From Opitutia bacterium (lineage in GTDB: Bacteria; Verrucomicrobiota; Verrucomicrobiia; Opitutales; Coraliomargaritaceae), in assembly GCA_003503355.1 (NCBI GenBank), contig DOCS01000098.1:1-9125 (forward strand): a DNA stretch of 9,125 bases, read 5' to 3'. A program made the position numbers and the translations under genes. Shown here piece after piece: positions 1-8,337 of this stretch (position 1 is its first letter; every line of letters begins with the position of its first letter). Under the pieces are notes generated by a model. It saw only the letters and a program-made list of their open reading frames with translations, was not told the origin of the DNA and ran no database searches.

Positions 1-122
1 CACGCTACGGCTTTGATGGTGCCTGTTGGGTAGTGTGCCGCTTTAGCAAATGCGCGCGATCATGGCGGTGTGCTGGTTTAGATTTGCCAATTGCGGAGTG
101 GGTGGGAAAAGTCGTCCCTTAT

Positions 123-1517
<1,395 letters not shown>

Positions 1518-1528
1518 ATCTCGGGCCG

Positions 1529-1598
1529 GCCGCTACTCTGCGACGAAACCGTATTGAAACAGGTTTGGTCGCGGAGAGCGGCGGTATGAGGCTTCTTT
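1529..1598. terminator. long imperfect hairpin between convergent argH and fucU
   Basis: The arm at 1529-1550 pairs with 1562-1582 around an 11-base loop (1551-1561). The stem is about 21 pairs with one bulged A (1535), one G-G mismatch and one wobble. It begins 12 bases after the argH stop. On the plus strand it is followed, some 10 bases on, by the T-rich CTTCTTT, so it is plausibly the argH terminator. It may also stop fucU transcripts from the other side, although the minus-strand exit has no U-tract. Seen directly as a fold; the terminator role is inferred. Confidence 0.6.
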
Positions 1599-1604
1599 AA
1601 ACGC

Positions 1605-2042
1605 TTATTCGGCGACCGGAGTGACGCCCTTCTTGAGCAGAATATTGCCGTATTTCATCGTGCTGCCGGTCATGACGACGGCGAACGCGGCTTCCGCACG
1701 GTCGTAAAAGGCGAAGCGGTCGACACGCGCGATGGCGGGCGCGTTGGGCGCGTGCTTGTCGATCGGCGCGCGGTAGGTGGCTTCGACTTGTGGGTCGAGG
1801 GTATCGCCTTCGACGGCTGCCATCATCACCAGAGGCTCGGGCACGTAGGCATCGAGTTCAAATAAAGGCAGGATGCCGTCGAGCAGGTCTTGGATCTGCA
1901 GGCCGTCGGCGCGGATGACGTTGTGGCTGAATGAGTCGCCGGGGAAGTGTGCGTCGGCGAGAATGATTTCGTCGCCGTGGCCCATAGTGGAGAGGGTGGC
2001 GAGCAGTTCGGGCGAGATGAGTGGTGAGATCCCTTTAAGCAT
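1605..2042 (-). CDS. fucU: L-fucose mutarotase (FucU/RbsD family)
   Basis: Interconverts the alpha and beta anomers of L-fucose so that the isomerase is supplied with its preferred form. At 145 residues it is close to the E. coli protein (140). It aligns end to end by eye: [14 protein letters not shown] at the start, MGHGDEI at 20-26 with the catalytic His22, Asp30 in LADAHFP, the IRADGL and [12 protein letters not shown] blocks, RFAFYDRA at 109-116 and [11 protein letters not shown] at 130-140 with the sugar-binding Tyr131. The start ATG is unambiguous from this alignment. Only pyrimidine/A-rich sequence precedes it, with no Shine-Dalgarno. It lies 84 bases downstream of fucI on the same strand but is separated from it by a strong intrinsic terminator. 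It is therefore either expressed by read-through or from a promoter I could not identify. Confidence 0.96.
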   Translation of the reverse strand: MLKGISPLISPELLATLSTMGHGDEIILADAHFPGDSFSHNVIRADGLQIQDLLDGILPLFELDAYVPEPLVMMAAVEGDTLDPQVEATYRAPIDKHAPNAPAIARVDRFAFYDRAEAAFAVVMTGSTMKYGNILLKKGVTPVAE

Positions 2043-2068
2043 AAGAATAGAATAGTTTGGTTATTAAG

Positions 2069-2104
2069 AAAAAAAACTCCCGTGTCGCAGCGCAACACGG
2101 GAGT
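2069..2104 (-). terminator. intrinsic terminator after fucI
   Basis: CTCCCGTGT (2077-2085) and ACACGGGAG (2095-2103) form a perfect 9-bp stem, extended by an A-T pair (2076/2104), around a 9-base loop. On the minus strand the stem is followed directly by eight T residues (the A-run at 2069-2076) and then CTTAATAA. This is a classic rho-independent terminator for leftward transcription. It starts 23 bases after the fucI stop and ends 26 bases before the fucU start codon. Confidence 0.9.
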
Positions 2105-2126
2105 GATGAATTGTGGTGCTGTGTGA

Positions 2127-3911
2127 CTAGGTGTACAGCGGGCCGTAAGACTCGCAGGCGCGGAAGTCAGCGCCTTCGAGGTCGGCGGTGCCAAAGGCGC
2201 GCCATGCGCTTGGGCGGAAGACGCGCTCTTCTTCGACGTTGTGCATGTACACTGGAATGCGCAGCATGGAGGCGAGGGTGATGTACAGATCGCCGACGTG
2301 GCCGGCTGTCATCACGCAGTGATTCGCGCCCCAGTTGTTCATGACTTCATAAGTGGAGCGGAATGCACCTGCACCAGTGAGGCGCGGTGCGAACCATGTG
2401 GTCGGCCAGCTCGGGTTGGTGCGTTCGTCGAGCGCGTCATGCACGTTTTCGGGCAGTTCGACGGTCCAACCCTCTGCGATTTGCAGGCAGGGGCCGAGGC
2501 CCGATGCGAGGTTGAGGCGAATCATGGTCGCCTTCATGCCACCTTTGGTCTTGAAGCGTGTGCTCATGCCGCCCCCAGGGAAGTATTCGGTGATGGATGG
2601 GTGCCAAGTGGTGTTCTTTAGGCTCGCTGCGGCTTCCTCGTCAGTGATTTCCCAGAAGGGCTTCATGGTCGGGTTGCCTTCGGCGTCTGTCTGATCACCG
2701 GTGCCGTCGAGTGCGGCAGGGCCGGAGTTGATCAGGTGCAGCAGGCCGTCTGCGCCTTTGCCCTCAAGCTGGTAGCCATCGGCGACACGAGCGACCGCGT
2801 CGGGGCTCCAGTAGGTGCGCAGGTCGGCAAAGATCTGTGCGCTGTTGGTCAGCAGTTGGCCGAACAGCATGCCGGCGCCGTTGAGGGCGTCGTTCTCGGT
2901 CGCGACGATATAGGGCGGGCGTTTGCCGTTCCAGTCGAAGGAAGTATTGAGAATGGCCTCCATGAAGTCGCCGTTCGGGAAGTGGTCAGTCCATTGGCGT
3001 TGGCCTTGGAAACCCGCTGCGATCGCGTAGTGGCCTTGGGCTTGTTCGCCGTAGCCAGCTTCAGCGAGCTTGTCGTTGCCAACCATCAGGTCGCGGGCGA
3101 TCAGTGCCATTTTGACCGAATCGGTCCACTCACTGTCGAGTTGTTCGCGGCTGCGCTGCGTGTCCTCGCTGTTGTAGTCCTTGCCTTCTGGGCAGTTTTC
3201 TTTGACCCATGCGAGGGCTTTTTCAAATTCAGCTTGATCGTAGGTGCCTTTGTTCATGCGGCCGACGAACTCTGTCATGTCGATCGCTTCGACGCGCATG
3301 CCGAGCGTGCGCTCCCAGAATGAGGGATCGACGACCGAGCCAGCGATGCCCATCGAGGTGCCGCCCATCGAGAGGTAGGCTTTGCCACGCATGAATCCGA
3401 CCGCGAGACCCGCACGGGCGAAGTTGAGCAGCTTTTCAACCACGTCCTCTGGCATGGTTTCGTCGCCGGCTTCCTGGACGTCTTTACCGTAGATACCAAA
3501 GGCAGGGATGCCCTTTTGTGTGTGGCCAGCTAATGCTGCTGCCAGATACACCGCGCCGGGGCGCTCGGTGCCGTTGAAGCCCCAAATCGCTTTTGGGCGA
3601 TGCGGGTCCATGTCCATTGTCTCCGAGCCGTAGCACCAGCAAGGGGTGACGGTGAGGCTGAGACCTACGCCCTCGCGTTGAAATTTTTCCTCACAGGCAG
3701 CAGCTTCGCGCACGCCGCCGATGTTGGTGTCGGCGATCACGCACTCGACGGGACTGCCGTCCGGGTTGCGCAGTTCCTTGGAGTACAGCGCGGCCACGCG
3801 CTTGGCCATGTTCATCGTGATGTCATCAAGTGACTCACGCACGCCACCGAGGCGGCCATCAATAGTCGGGCGAATGCCGATCTTAGGGAAGGTAAATGGA
3901 TAGTTGTTCAT
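2127..3911 (-). CDS. fucI: L-fucose isomerase
   Basis: Converts L-fucose to L-fuculose (and can act on D-arabinose), a Mn-dependent cytosolic ketol isomerase forming the first committed step of fucose breakdown. The 594 residues match E. coli FucI (591). The N-terminal block [12 protein letters not shown] (9-20), the [16 protein letters not shown] region (181-196), [10 protein letters not shown] (336-344 region) with Glu339, [10 protein letters not shown] with Asp363, and [17 protein letters not shown] with His531 are all present. They correspond to the E. coli metal/catalytic residues Glu337, Asp361 and His528. The start ATG at 3909-3911 is set by the N-terminal match. No Shine-Dalgarno is visible in the TCACTTATT before it. 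A 7-bp-arm palindrome and promoter-like boxes lie just upstream, and an intrinsic terminator lies just downstream, so this gene looks like its own transcription unit within the cluster. Confidence 0.97.
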   Translation of the reverse strand: MNNYPFTFPKIGIRPTIDGRLGGVRESLDDITMNMAKRVAALYSKELRNPDGSPVECVIADTNIGGVREAAACEEKFQREGVGLSLTVTPCWCYGSETMDMDPHRPKAIWGFNGTERPGAVYLAAALAGHTQKGIPAFGIYGKDVQEAGDETMPEDVVEKLLNFARAGLAVGFMRGKAYLSMGGTSMGIAGSVVDPSFWERTLGMRVEAIDMTEFVGRMNKGTYDQAEFEKALAWVKENCPEGKDYNSEDTQRSREQLDSEWTDSVKMALIARDLMVGNDKLAEAGYGEQAQGHYAIAAGFQGQRQWTDHFPNGDFMEAILNTSFDWNGKRPPYIVATENDALNGAGMLFGQLLTNSAQIFADLRTYWSPDAVARVADGYQLEGKGADGLLHLINSGPAALDGTGDQTDAEGNPTMKPFWEITDEEAAASLKNTTWHPSITEYFPGGGMSTRFKTKGGMKATMIRLNLASGLGPCLQIAEGWTVELPENVHDALDERTNPSWPTTWFAPRLTGAGAFRSTYEVMNNWGANHCVMTAGHVGDLYITLASMLRIPVYMHNVEEERVFRPSAWRAFGTADLEGADFRACESYGPLYT

Positions 3912-3937
3912 AATAAGTGACAGTCTTGTTGAGTCAT

Positions 3938-3953
3938 TCGCGATAAATCGCGA
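3938..3953. promoter_or_regulatory. 16-bp palindrome upstream of fucI, candidate operator
   Basis: TCGCGATAAATCGCGA reads as two perfect 7-base arms separated by AA. It lies 27-42 bases before the fucI start and immediately downstream of a TATAAA box on the minus strand, the position expected of a repressor operator. The symmetry is seen directly. Binding by the DeoR-type regulator encoded at 8221-7460, or by any other regulator, is inference. No second copy was seen in the regulator-pduL intergenic region. Confidence 0.4.
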
Positions 3954-3956
3954 CTA

Positions 3957-4003
3957 TTTATATGAGAAGCAGTCAAAAAATACATCTAGTGTTTGGTTGT
4001 CAA
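3957..4003 (-). promoter_or_regulatory. possible fucI promoter
   Basis: On the minus strand there is a perfect TTGACA (4003-3998) whose best -10 partner is a weak TATTTT (3982-3977) at 15-bp spacing. Closer to the gene lies TATAAA (3962-3957), about 46 bases before the start codon, without a good -35 at standard distance; another TTGACT at 3976-3971 is too near. The area is A/T-rich and clearly promoter-like, but which boxes are used cannot be decided from sequence. Confidence 0.3.
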
Positions 4004-4296
4004 TTGCTTGGTTTTTAGGGCACTCAGGTGGCCGTGTGATTCCATAGAATCAGCCTCTGCCTGTCATTGTCATCCGGTTGTGTTATCGCGGCTATTTTAG
4101 CGCCAGTTGGTTCGGTTTTTAGCCCGATTGGAGGCATGCCAGAATTACAACACGGCACCCCAGTTGACGAGGGGTTGGCTGCGCTGGATTTTCAAGCTGT
4201 AAGACTCGGTTGCTTCGGCAGCAGCGAGGTGTTTGCCGCCGAGTGTCGACCAGATGGTTGCCGATGCGGCGAAGATTATAAGTCAACGCGCACAAA

Positions 4297-4330
4297 TAAG
4301 GGCTACCCGACGTAAGTCAGGTAGCCCTTA
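4297..4330 (-). terminator. strong hairpin downstream of the mqo-like gene
   Basis: TAAGGGCTACC (4297-4307) and GGTAGCCCTTA (4320-4330) form a perfect 11-bp stem, extended by one A-T pair, with a 12-base loop that itself can make three pairs (GAC/GTC). Read leftward from the Mqo-like gene it is followed by TTATTTG, a weak U-tract, about 120 bases after that gene's stop. It probably terminates the regulator-kinase-oxidoreductase transcript. The short U-tract leaves room for an RNA-stability element instead. Confidence 0.55.
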
Positions 4331-4448
4331 TGGAAACAGAATGATGCCTACCGTGATGTGCCAACGAATGGATCTGGCTTTCAACGGCGCGGCGCTTAAT
4401 CGCTAGCGTCCTCGATGCTTTAGGGCTTCGCGGTTCGCAGTCGTGGCA

Positions 4449-5948
4449 CTAAATACAGTTGAGTGATTTGAACGCTTGCTCGCTGAGCTCGCGTTGTTTT
4501 GGTGCGAGTTCTGCGGTGCGCAGGTCTTCATCGTAAGAAGGCACCATTGCTTTCATATTCTTGTGGCCTTCTTCGGTTTTAAGCGTTTCTGCGAAGCAAC
4601 GCTTGATGACTTCAAGGATGATGTTGGCTGAAACCGATGCGCCGGGAGAGGCTCCTAGTAGTGCTGAGATTGAACGGTCTTCCGAGGTGATTACTTCGGT
4701 TCCGAAGTGAACGATGCCTGCGTCGCCGTCCTCTTTCTTGATCGCCTGCACGCGAATGCCAGCATCGATGAGTTTCCAATCTGCTTCATTCGCATCCGGG
4801 AAGAACGCTTTCAGCTCTTTCATGCGTGTGGACATGCTCTGCGTGCCTTGCTGGATTAAGTAGCGAACGAGCGGAATATTATGCAGGCCAACCTTGATCA
4901 GCGAGGCAATATTATCTGCACGAATCGAGCCGGGCAGGTCGGTTAGCTTGCCTTCGACGTGCAGGAACTTGGTCGTCCATGCGGCATACGGTCCAAATAG
5001 TATGGCCTTCTTGCCGTCGATGATACGTGTGTCCAAGTGCGGAACCGCCATGGTCGGTGCAGCGCCCGGGGACATGCCATAGACTTTAGCCATGTGTTTT
5101 TCGACGATCTCTGGTTTGTCGCAGATCAGCCATTGTCCTCCGATCGGAAAGCCGCCGAAGCCTTTGCTTTCCTTGATGCCGGACTTTTGCAGGAGTGGGA
5201 GGCTACCGCCTCCGCCGCCGATGAAGATGAACTTCGCAGTGTTGGTAAAGGTCTCCTTGGTTTTGAGGTCTTTAACCTTCACCGTCCATTTGTCGCCAGT
5301 CTTGGTTATGTCGGTGATCCGGTGGCTGGTTGCGTAACCACAGCCTGGTTGGTTGCCGAGCCAGGTAATGAGCTTGGAGGAGAGCGCGCCGTAGTTGATG
5401 TCGGTGCCGCGATCCATCTTGGTGACTGCGATGGGAGTATTGTCACGCCCTTGCAACAGTAGTGGCGCCCATTCGCGAATGGTTTCGCGATCCTCGGTGT
5501 ATTCCATCGATTCGAAGAAATGGTGTTTCTTTAGTTGTTCGAATCGTGAGCGCAGGAAGTCGACTTGCTCTTGGCCGTAGACGAAACTCAGGTGCGGCAC
5601 GGGGTTGATGAAGTCGCTGAGATTATCGATCATGCCAGTGCGTGCGGCATGCCCCCAGAATTGCTTTGAATGTTCGAACTGGTGGAAGATTTCAATCGCC
5701 TTGCTGACTTCGACTTGGCCGTCGGGGCCATAGTCGGGTGTGTAGCTCAGTTCGCAAATACCCGCGTGTCCTGTGCCGGCATTGTGCCAACCATTCGATG
5801 CTTCTTTGCCGAATCCTTCGGTCATTTCGTAGAGCTGAATGCGCAGCTCAGGGTTCAGCTCTTTGAGCATGGTGCCGAGCGTGGCTGACATGATGCCGCT
5901 GCCAATTAGAATGACATCGGGGTCGGTGATGTGGTTGGGACTTTTCAT
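4449..5948 (-). CDS. mqo: malate:quinone oxidoreductase family flavoprotein (malate or lactate)
   Basis: FAD-dependent, membrane-associated dehydrogenase that passes electrons from a 2-hydroxy acid to quinone. The 499 residues show the N-terminal dinucleotide-binding fold (GSGIMSATLG, 16-25, with the ribose-binding Glu41) and the family block SNGWHNAGTGHAGICELSYTP (51-71). Further along come KAxxI...F..S.QFW (83-98), FINPVPHLSFVYG, the GGGGGS turn, GFPIGGQWL, AKVYG.S.GAAP, FGPYAAWTTKFL, and the C-terminal ALLGASPGASVSA. It is collinear with E. coli Mqo (548 residues), which is longer mainly at the ends. No transmembrane helix is evident, as is usual for this peripheral enzyme. It follows the kinase by 18 bases, so they share an operon. 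Because the pathway produces lactate rather than malate, a lactate:quinone oxidoreductase role, known for the family member Lqo of Staphylococcus aureus, is worth considering. Sequence alone does not separate the two, so the symbol denotes the family only. Confidence 0.9.
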   Translation of the reverse strand: MKSPNHITDPDVILIGSGIMSATLGTMLKELNPELRIQLYEMTEGFGKEASNGWHNAGTGHAGICELSYTPDYGPDGQVEVSKAIEIFHQFEHSKQFWGHAARTGMIDNLSDFINPVPHLSFVYGQEQVDFLRSRFEQLKKHHFFESMEYTEDRETIREWAPLLLQGRDNTPIAVTKMDRGTDINYGALSSKLITWLGNQPGCGYATSHRITDITKTGDKWTVKVKDLKTKETFTNTAKFIFIGGGGGSLPLLQKSGIKESKGFGGFPIGGQWLICDKPEIVEKHMAKVYGMSPGAAPTMAVPHLDTRIIDGKKAILFGPYAAWTTKFLHVEGKLTDLPGSIRADNIASLIKVGLHNIPLVRYLIQQGTQSMSTRMKELKAFFPDANEADWKLIDAGIRVQAIKKEDGDAGIVHFGTEVITSEDRSISALLGASPGASVSANIILEVIKRCFAETLKTEEGHKNMKAMVPSYDEDLRTAELAPKQRELSEQAFKSLNCI

Positions 5949-5966
5949 AATATAAATGTAGGGTAG

Positions 5967-7445
5967 CTACTTCGTGAGCTTGGAAAAGCGAGCTTTCGCT
6001 TCTGCCCAAGGCACTTGGTCAGCTGGCTTAAAGATTTCGACAAGTGAGGAATTGAGGATGATTTGGCGGCCCTCAGCGACGTCGGCGATTACGCCATCGG
6101 CGAGCATTTGAGCCATAATGTTGCCCAATCCGGTCGCTTCGACTGGGCAGGCAGCGACCTTCACGCCGATTGCATTCGCTGCAAATTGATTGAGTAGGTT
6201 GTCTTGGCAGCCGCCACCGACAATGTGCAACGTGGTAGGGGCGCGATCGACATGCTGCATTAGGCTTTGCCACACTTGGCTATAGCGCAGTGCGAGACTT
6301 TCGTAGATGCAGCGAATGATTTCGCCTTTGGTTTCGGGAATGGGTTGGCCTGTTTCGTGGCAAAATTCTTGAATCTTCTTTGGCATGTTGCCTGCCTCGA
6401 TGAAACGAGGGTCGTCTGGGTTAATAAACGAGCGGAAGGGCTCGGCTTCGAGAGCGAGCGATGCCATTTGTGCGTATGGCACATCTTGCCCATTCGCGAG
6501 CCAGTCACGTCTGGATTCCTGAATGAGCCACAGGCCGCAGATGTTTTTGAGGAAGCGGACGGTGTTGTTGATGCCGATCTCATTAGCGAACGCGTCCTTA
6601 AAGGACTGCTCATTAATGATGGGGGCTGGGAGTTCGAGCCCCATGAGCGACCATGTGCCGCTGCTGAGGAATGCCGGGGTTGGGTCTTTGCTTGGCACTG
6701 CAGCCACCGCGCTGGCGGTGTCGTGACCCGCAACGGTAATGACTTTGGTGTGAGTCAAGCCGGTCGCCTTCGCGACGCTTTCCCTAAGGTCACCGAGCAA
6801 GCTGCCCGGATCACTGATGGTTTTAAATAGCTTTTTCGGCAGGCCGCATTTTTCGATTAGCTCGTAGTCCCAGTTTTTAAGTGTTGGATTGTACAGCTGA
6901 GTGGTGCTGGCGAAACTGCGTTCCTGCGTCTTGTTGCCGGTCAGCCAATATCCCAGCAAGTCTGGAATGAAGAGAATGTCTTCAGCCGCATCTAGTGCGG
7001 GGTTCTTATTTTCAACATCCGAGAGCAGTTGGAAGATGGAGTTGAAAAACATGAATTGGACGCCTGTTCGGTCGTAGATTTCCTGTTTGGGGACTTTTGC
7101 GAAGGTCGCTTCCATCATGCCATCGGTGCGGCTGTCGCGATATTGATAAGGCAGGCCGAGCATGCGGCCGTCTTTGTCGAACAAGCCATAGTCCACGCCC
7201 CAGGTGTCAATGCCGATACTGATCGCGCGCTCACCATAAGTGTAGGCTGCTCGCTTCAGTCCTTCGAGTATACTTTGGTACAGTGCGGGGATATTCCAGT
7301 GCCATCCACTTGGCAGTTGAATCGGTGTGTTTTCGAAGCGGTTAAGTTCGTGGAGTTCGATGCGTGTGCCGTCGAATTCTCCTGCGAGTACACGGCCACT
7401 TCCGGCGCCGAGATCAACTGCGAGGTATACTTTTTTTTGACTCAT
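5967..7445 (-). CDS. FGGY sugar kinase, rhamnulokinase-like, probable L-fuculokinase
   Basis: ATP-dependent kinase of the FGGY family, expected here to phosphorylate L-fuculose to L-fuculose-1-phosphate. With the start at 7445 (MSQKKVYL) it has 492 residues, like RhaB (489). Visible are the N-terminal phosphate-binding AVDLGAGSGR (9-18), GIDTWGVDYGLFD (78-90), LPYQYRDSRT (98-107), the catalytic aspartate in AGHDTASA (about Asp242, equivalent to Asp237 of RhaB), SSGTWSLMG, and the C-terminal nucleotide-binding HIVGGGCQDNLLNQ. These motifs resemble RhaB more than E. coli FucK. A longer frame starts at 7484, but its 13 extra residues have no family counterpart and would overlap the regulator gene; the shorter start leaves a 14-base gap. 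Neighbouring fucI, fucU and the absence of rhamnose genes in the window argue for fuculose as substrate, perhaps with rhamnulose as a second one. Confidence 0.88.
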   Translation of the reverse strand: MSQKKVYLAVDLGAGSGRVLAGEFDGTRIELHELNRFENTPIQLPSGWHWNIPALYQSILEGLKRAAYTYGERAISIGIDTWGVDYGLFDKDGRMLGLPYQYRDSRTDGMMEATFAKVPKQEIYDRTGVQFMFFNSIFQLLSDVENKNPALDAAEDILFIPDLLGYWLTGNKTQERSFASTTQLYNPTLKNWDYELIEKCGLPKKLFKTISDPGSLLGDLRESVAKATGLTHTKVITVAGHDTASAVAAVPSKDPTPAFLSSGTWSLMGLELPAPIINEQSFKDAFANEIGINNTVRFLKNICGLWLIQESRRDWLANGQDVPYAQMASLALEAEPFRSFINPDDPRFIEAGNMPKKIQEFCHETGQPIPETKGEIIRCIYESLALRYSQVWQSLMQHVDRAPTTLHIVGGGCQDNLLNQFAANAIGVKVAACPVEATGLGNIMAQMLADGVIADVAEGRQIILNSSLVEIFKPADQVPWAEAKARFSKLTK

Positions 7446-7459
7446 GGTAATGGGTAGTA

Positions 7460-8221
7460 TTAAGAGGCGATGACCACTGTGCATCCATGGCTCTGAAGGC
7501 CTTTAATGGCATACGAAGTGGCTTCGCTGTCGGTTATTATATGGGTAATATCTTTGAGCTCTGCAAAAAAATATTCGGAGGCTGCGTTCAATTTGCTCGA
7601 ATCCACCAAGAGCACGACTGCTTCGGCGGTCCGGACCAGGCGCTCCTTGAATTCGGCTTGCTCTTCAAAACCCTCGCTGGCTCCTCGCAGGAGGTCTAGG
7701 CTGATGCAGGAAATAAAGGCGATGTTAATGTTGTGACGCTGTAGTGTGACGTAGCTGTCGCTGCGGGTGAAGGTTTGTGTGTTCGGGTGGTAGCGGCCGC
7801 CGGTCGAGATGAGCTCCACATTGTTCATGTGAGCAATGTGTTCTAGCACGGTAAACGCATTGGTAATCACTCGGTAGGGGAGATCGGGCAGTTGTGATAC
7901 AAGTTCAAAGGCTGTCGTGCTACTATCAAAGGCGTAGGTTTTGCCCGGGACGATCCACTTTAGCGCTGCTTTGGCGATCGCCTTTTTGCGTTCAACTTGA
8001 ATCTCCCGACGTTCGCTGAACGACTGCAGGCGGGGGCGTCCATTCCGACTGCTGGCACCGCCGTGTACGCGGGTTAGCTGCTTGTTGTCCGACATGATCT
8101 GCAGGTCGCGACGGATCGTCTCGTCCGTGACCTTAAATCCTTGTGCGAGGTCTACGGTGCGGACGGTGCCTTGTCTCTCTAGGAGATTTAAGATCTGTTT
8201 GTGGCGTTCTTGAGCTAGCAT
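7460..8221 (-). CDS. DeoR-family transcriptional regulator of the fucose/microcompartment locus
   Basis: Sugar-responsive DNA-binding repressor, likely controlling this cluster. The 253-residue reading begins MLAQERHKQILNLLE, the typical DeoR opening. The winged helix-turn-helix follows (about 18-55, RTVDLAQGFKVTDETIRRDLQ then RVHGGA, the DeoR signature). After it comes the sugar-phosphate sensor domain with FDSSTTA (98-104), ITNAFTVLEHI, ELISTGGRYHPNT and EEQAEFKERLV...LLVDSSKL near 186-211. The sensor loop reads DSSTT where DSGTT is common. A longer frame from 8320 was rejected: its 33 extra residues lie outside the family and would leave only 17 bases to pduL. It is the first gene of a leftward operon with the kinase and the oxidoreductase, and is divergent from pduL. 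The effector, perhaps fuculose-1-phosphate or lactaldehyde-related, cannot be read from sequence. Confidence 0.92.
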   Translation of the reverse strand: MLAQERHKQILNLLERQGTVRTVDLAQGFKVTDETIRRDLQIMSDNKQLTRVHGGASSRNGRPRLQSFSERREIQVERKKAIAKAALKWIVPGKTYAFDSSTTAFELVSQLPDLPYRVITNAFTVLEHIAHMNNVELISTGGRYHPNTQTFTRSDSYVTLQRHNINIAFISCISLDLLRGASEGFEEQAEFKERLVRTAEAVVLLVDSSKLNAASEYFFAELKDITHIITDSEATSYAIKGLQSHGCTVVIAS

Positions 8222-8237
8222 AGCGGACGGGGTAGGA

Positions 8238-8266
8238 TTTATTTGGGTTTTTCTTTGTTCTTGCAA
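8238..8266 (-). promoter_or_regulatory. possible promoter of the regulator operon
   Basis: On the minus strand TTGCAA (8266-8261) and AATAAA (8243-8238) are separated by exactly 17 bases, a reasonable -35/-10 pair. It would place the transcript start about 10 bases before the regulator's ATG at 8221, giving a very short leader. Both boxes deviate from consensus, so this is tentative. Confidence 0.35.
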
Positions 8267-8268
8267 GA
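8259..8268. promoter_or_regulatory. 10-bp palindrome in divergent regulator-pduL region
   Basis: TCTTGCAAGA is a perfect palindrome near the centre of the 116-bp divergent region (8222-8337) and overlaps the proposed -35 box of the regulator. Position and symmetry suit an operator acting on both directions. A 10-mer palindrome can occur by chance, so confidence is low. A plus-strand TTGACT (8275-8280) lies nearby as a possible pduL -35, but no convincing -10 stands 16-18 bases on. Confidence 0.3.
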
Positions 8269-8337
8269 TGTATGTTGACTTATGTGGGGGATATTTCGAG
8301 TTTGCTTCTAAACTAATCATTTACCGTAGTTATCCAT

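Larger units (their letters stand above)
3912..4448. other. 537-bp non-coding region between mqo-like gene and fucI
   Basis: No convincing gene is present. The right part (4331-4448) is the trailer of the Mqo-like gene. A strong hairpin sits at 4297-4330. A consensus minus-strand -10 box TATAAT (4280-4275) follows it, though I see no good -35 at 16-18 bp. The middle (about 4060-4290) has moderately open frames on both strands but no ATG-led, recognisable protein. The left part (3912-4010) is the A/T-rich fucI control region. If transcription began near the TATAAT, fucI would have a leader of roughly 360 bases. I could not recognise a known riboswitch in it. Confidence 0.5.

Noticed and set aside
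33..122. N-terminal extension of argH from an upstream ATG at 33
   Set aside because: The 30 extra residues are unlike the family, while the ATG at 123 gives the standard length and N-terminal motif spacing.
2736..3323. 195-codon open frame on the plus strand
   Set aside because: It lies entirely antisense to fucI, whose motifs and length are complete; the frame has no recognisable family.
4145..4282. 45-codon open stretch on the minus strand with coding-like composition
   Set aside because: It follows a stop codon and has no ATG, GTG or TTG near its beginning; at most a remnant, and I do not recognise it.
4067..4315. 82-codon plus-strand frame starting at TTG
   Set aside because: It has a rare start codon, no ribosome site and no family, and it runs into the hairpin at 4297-4330, so it is unlikely to be a gene.
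6267..6830. 187-codon open frame on the plus strand
   Set aside because: It is antisense to the well-supported kinase gene and shows no recognisable motifs.
7446..7484. Longer start for the kinase at 7484
   Set aside because: It would add 13 residues with no family counterpart and overlap the regulator's stop; the ATG at 7445 fits family length and operon spacing.
8222..8320. Longer start for the DeoR regulator at 8320
   Set aside because: It would add 33 non-family residues and use up the divergent promoter region, leaving only 17 bases to pduL.
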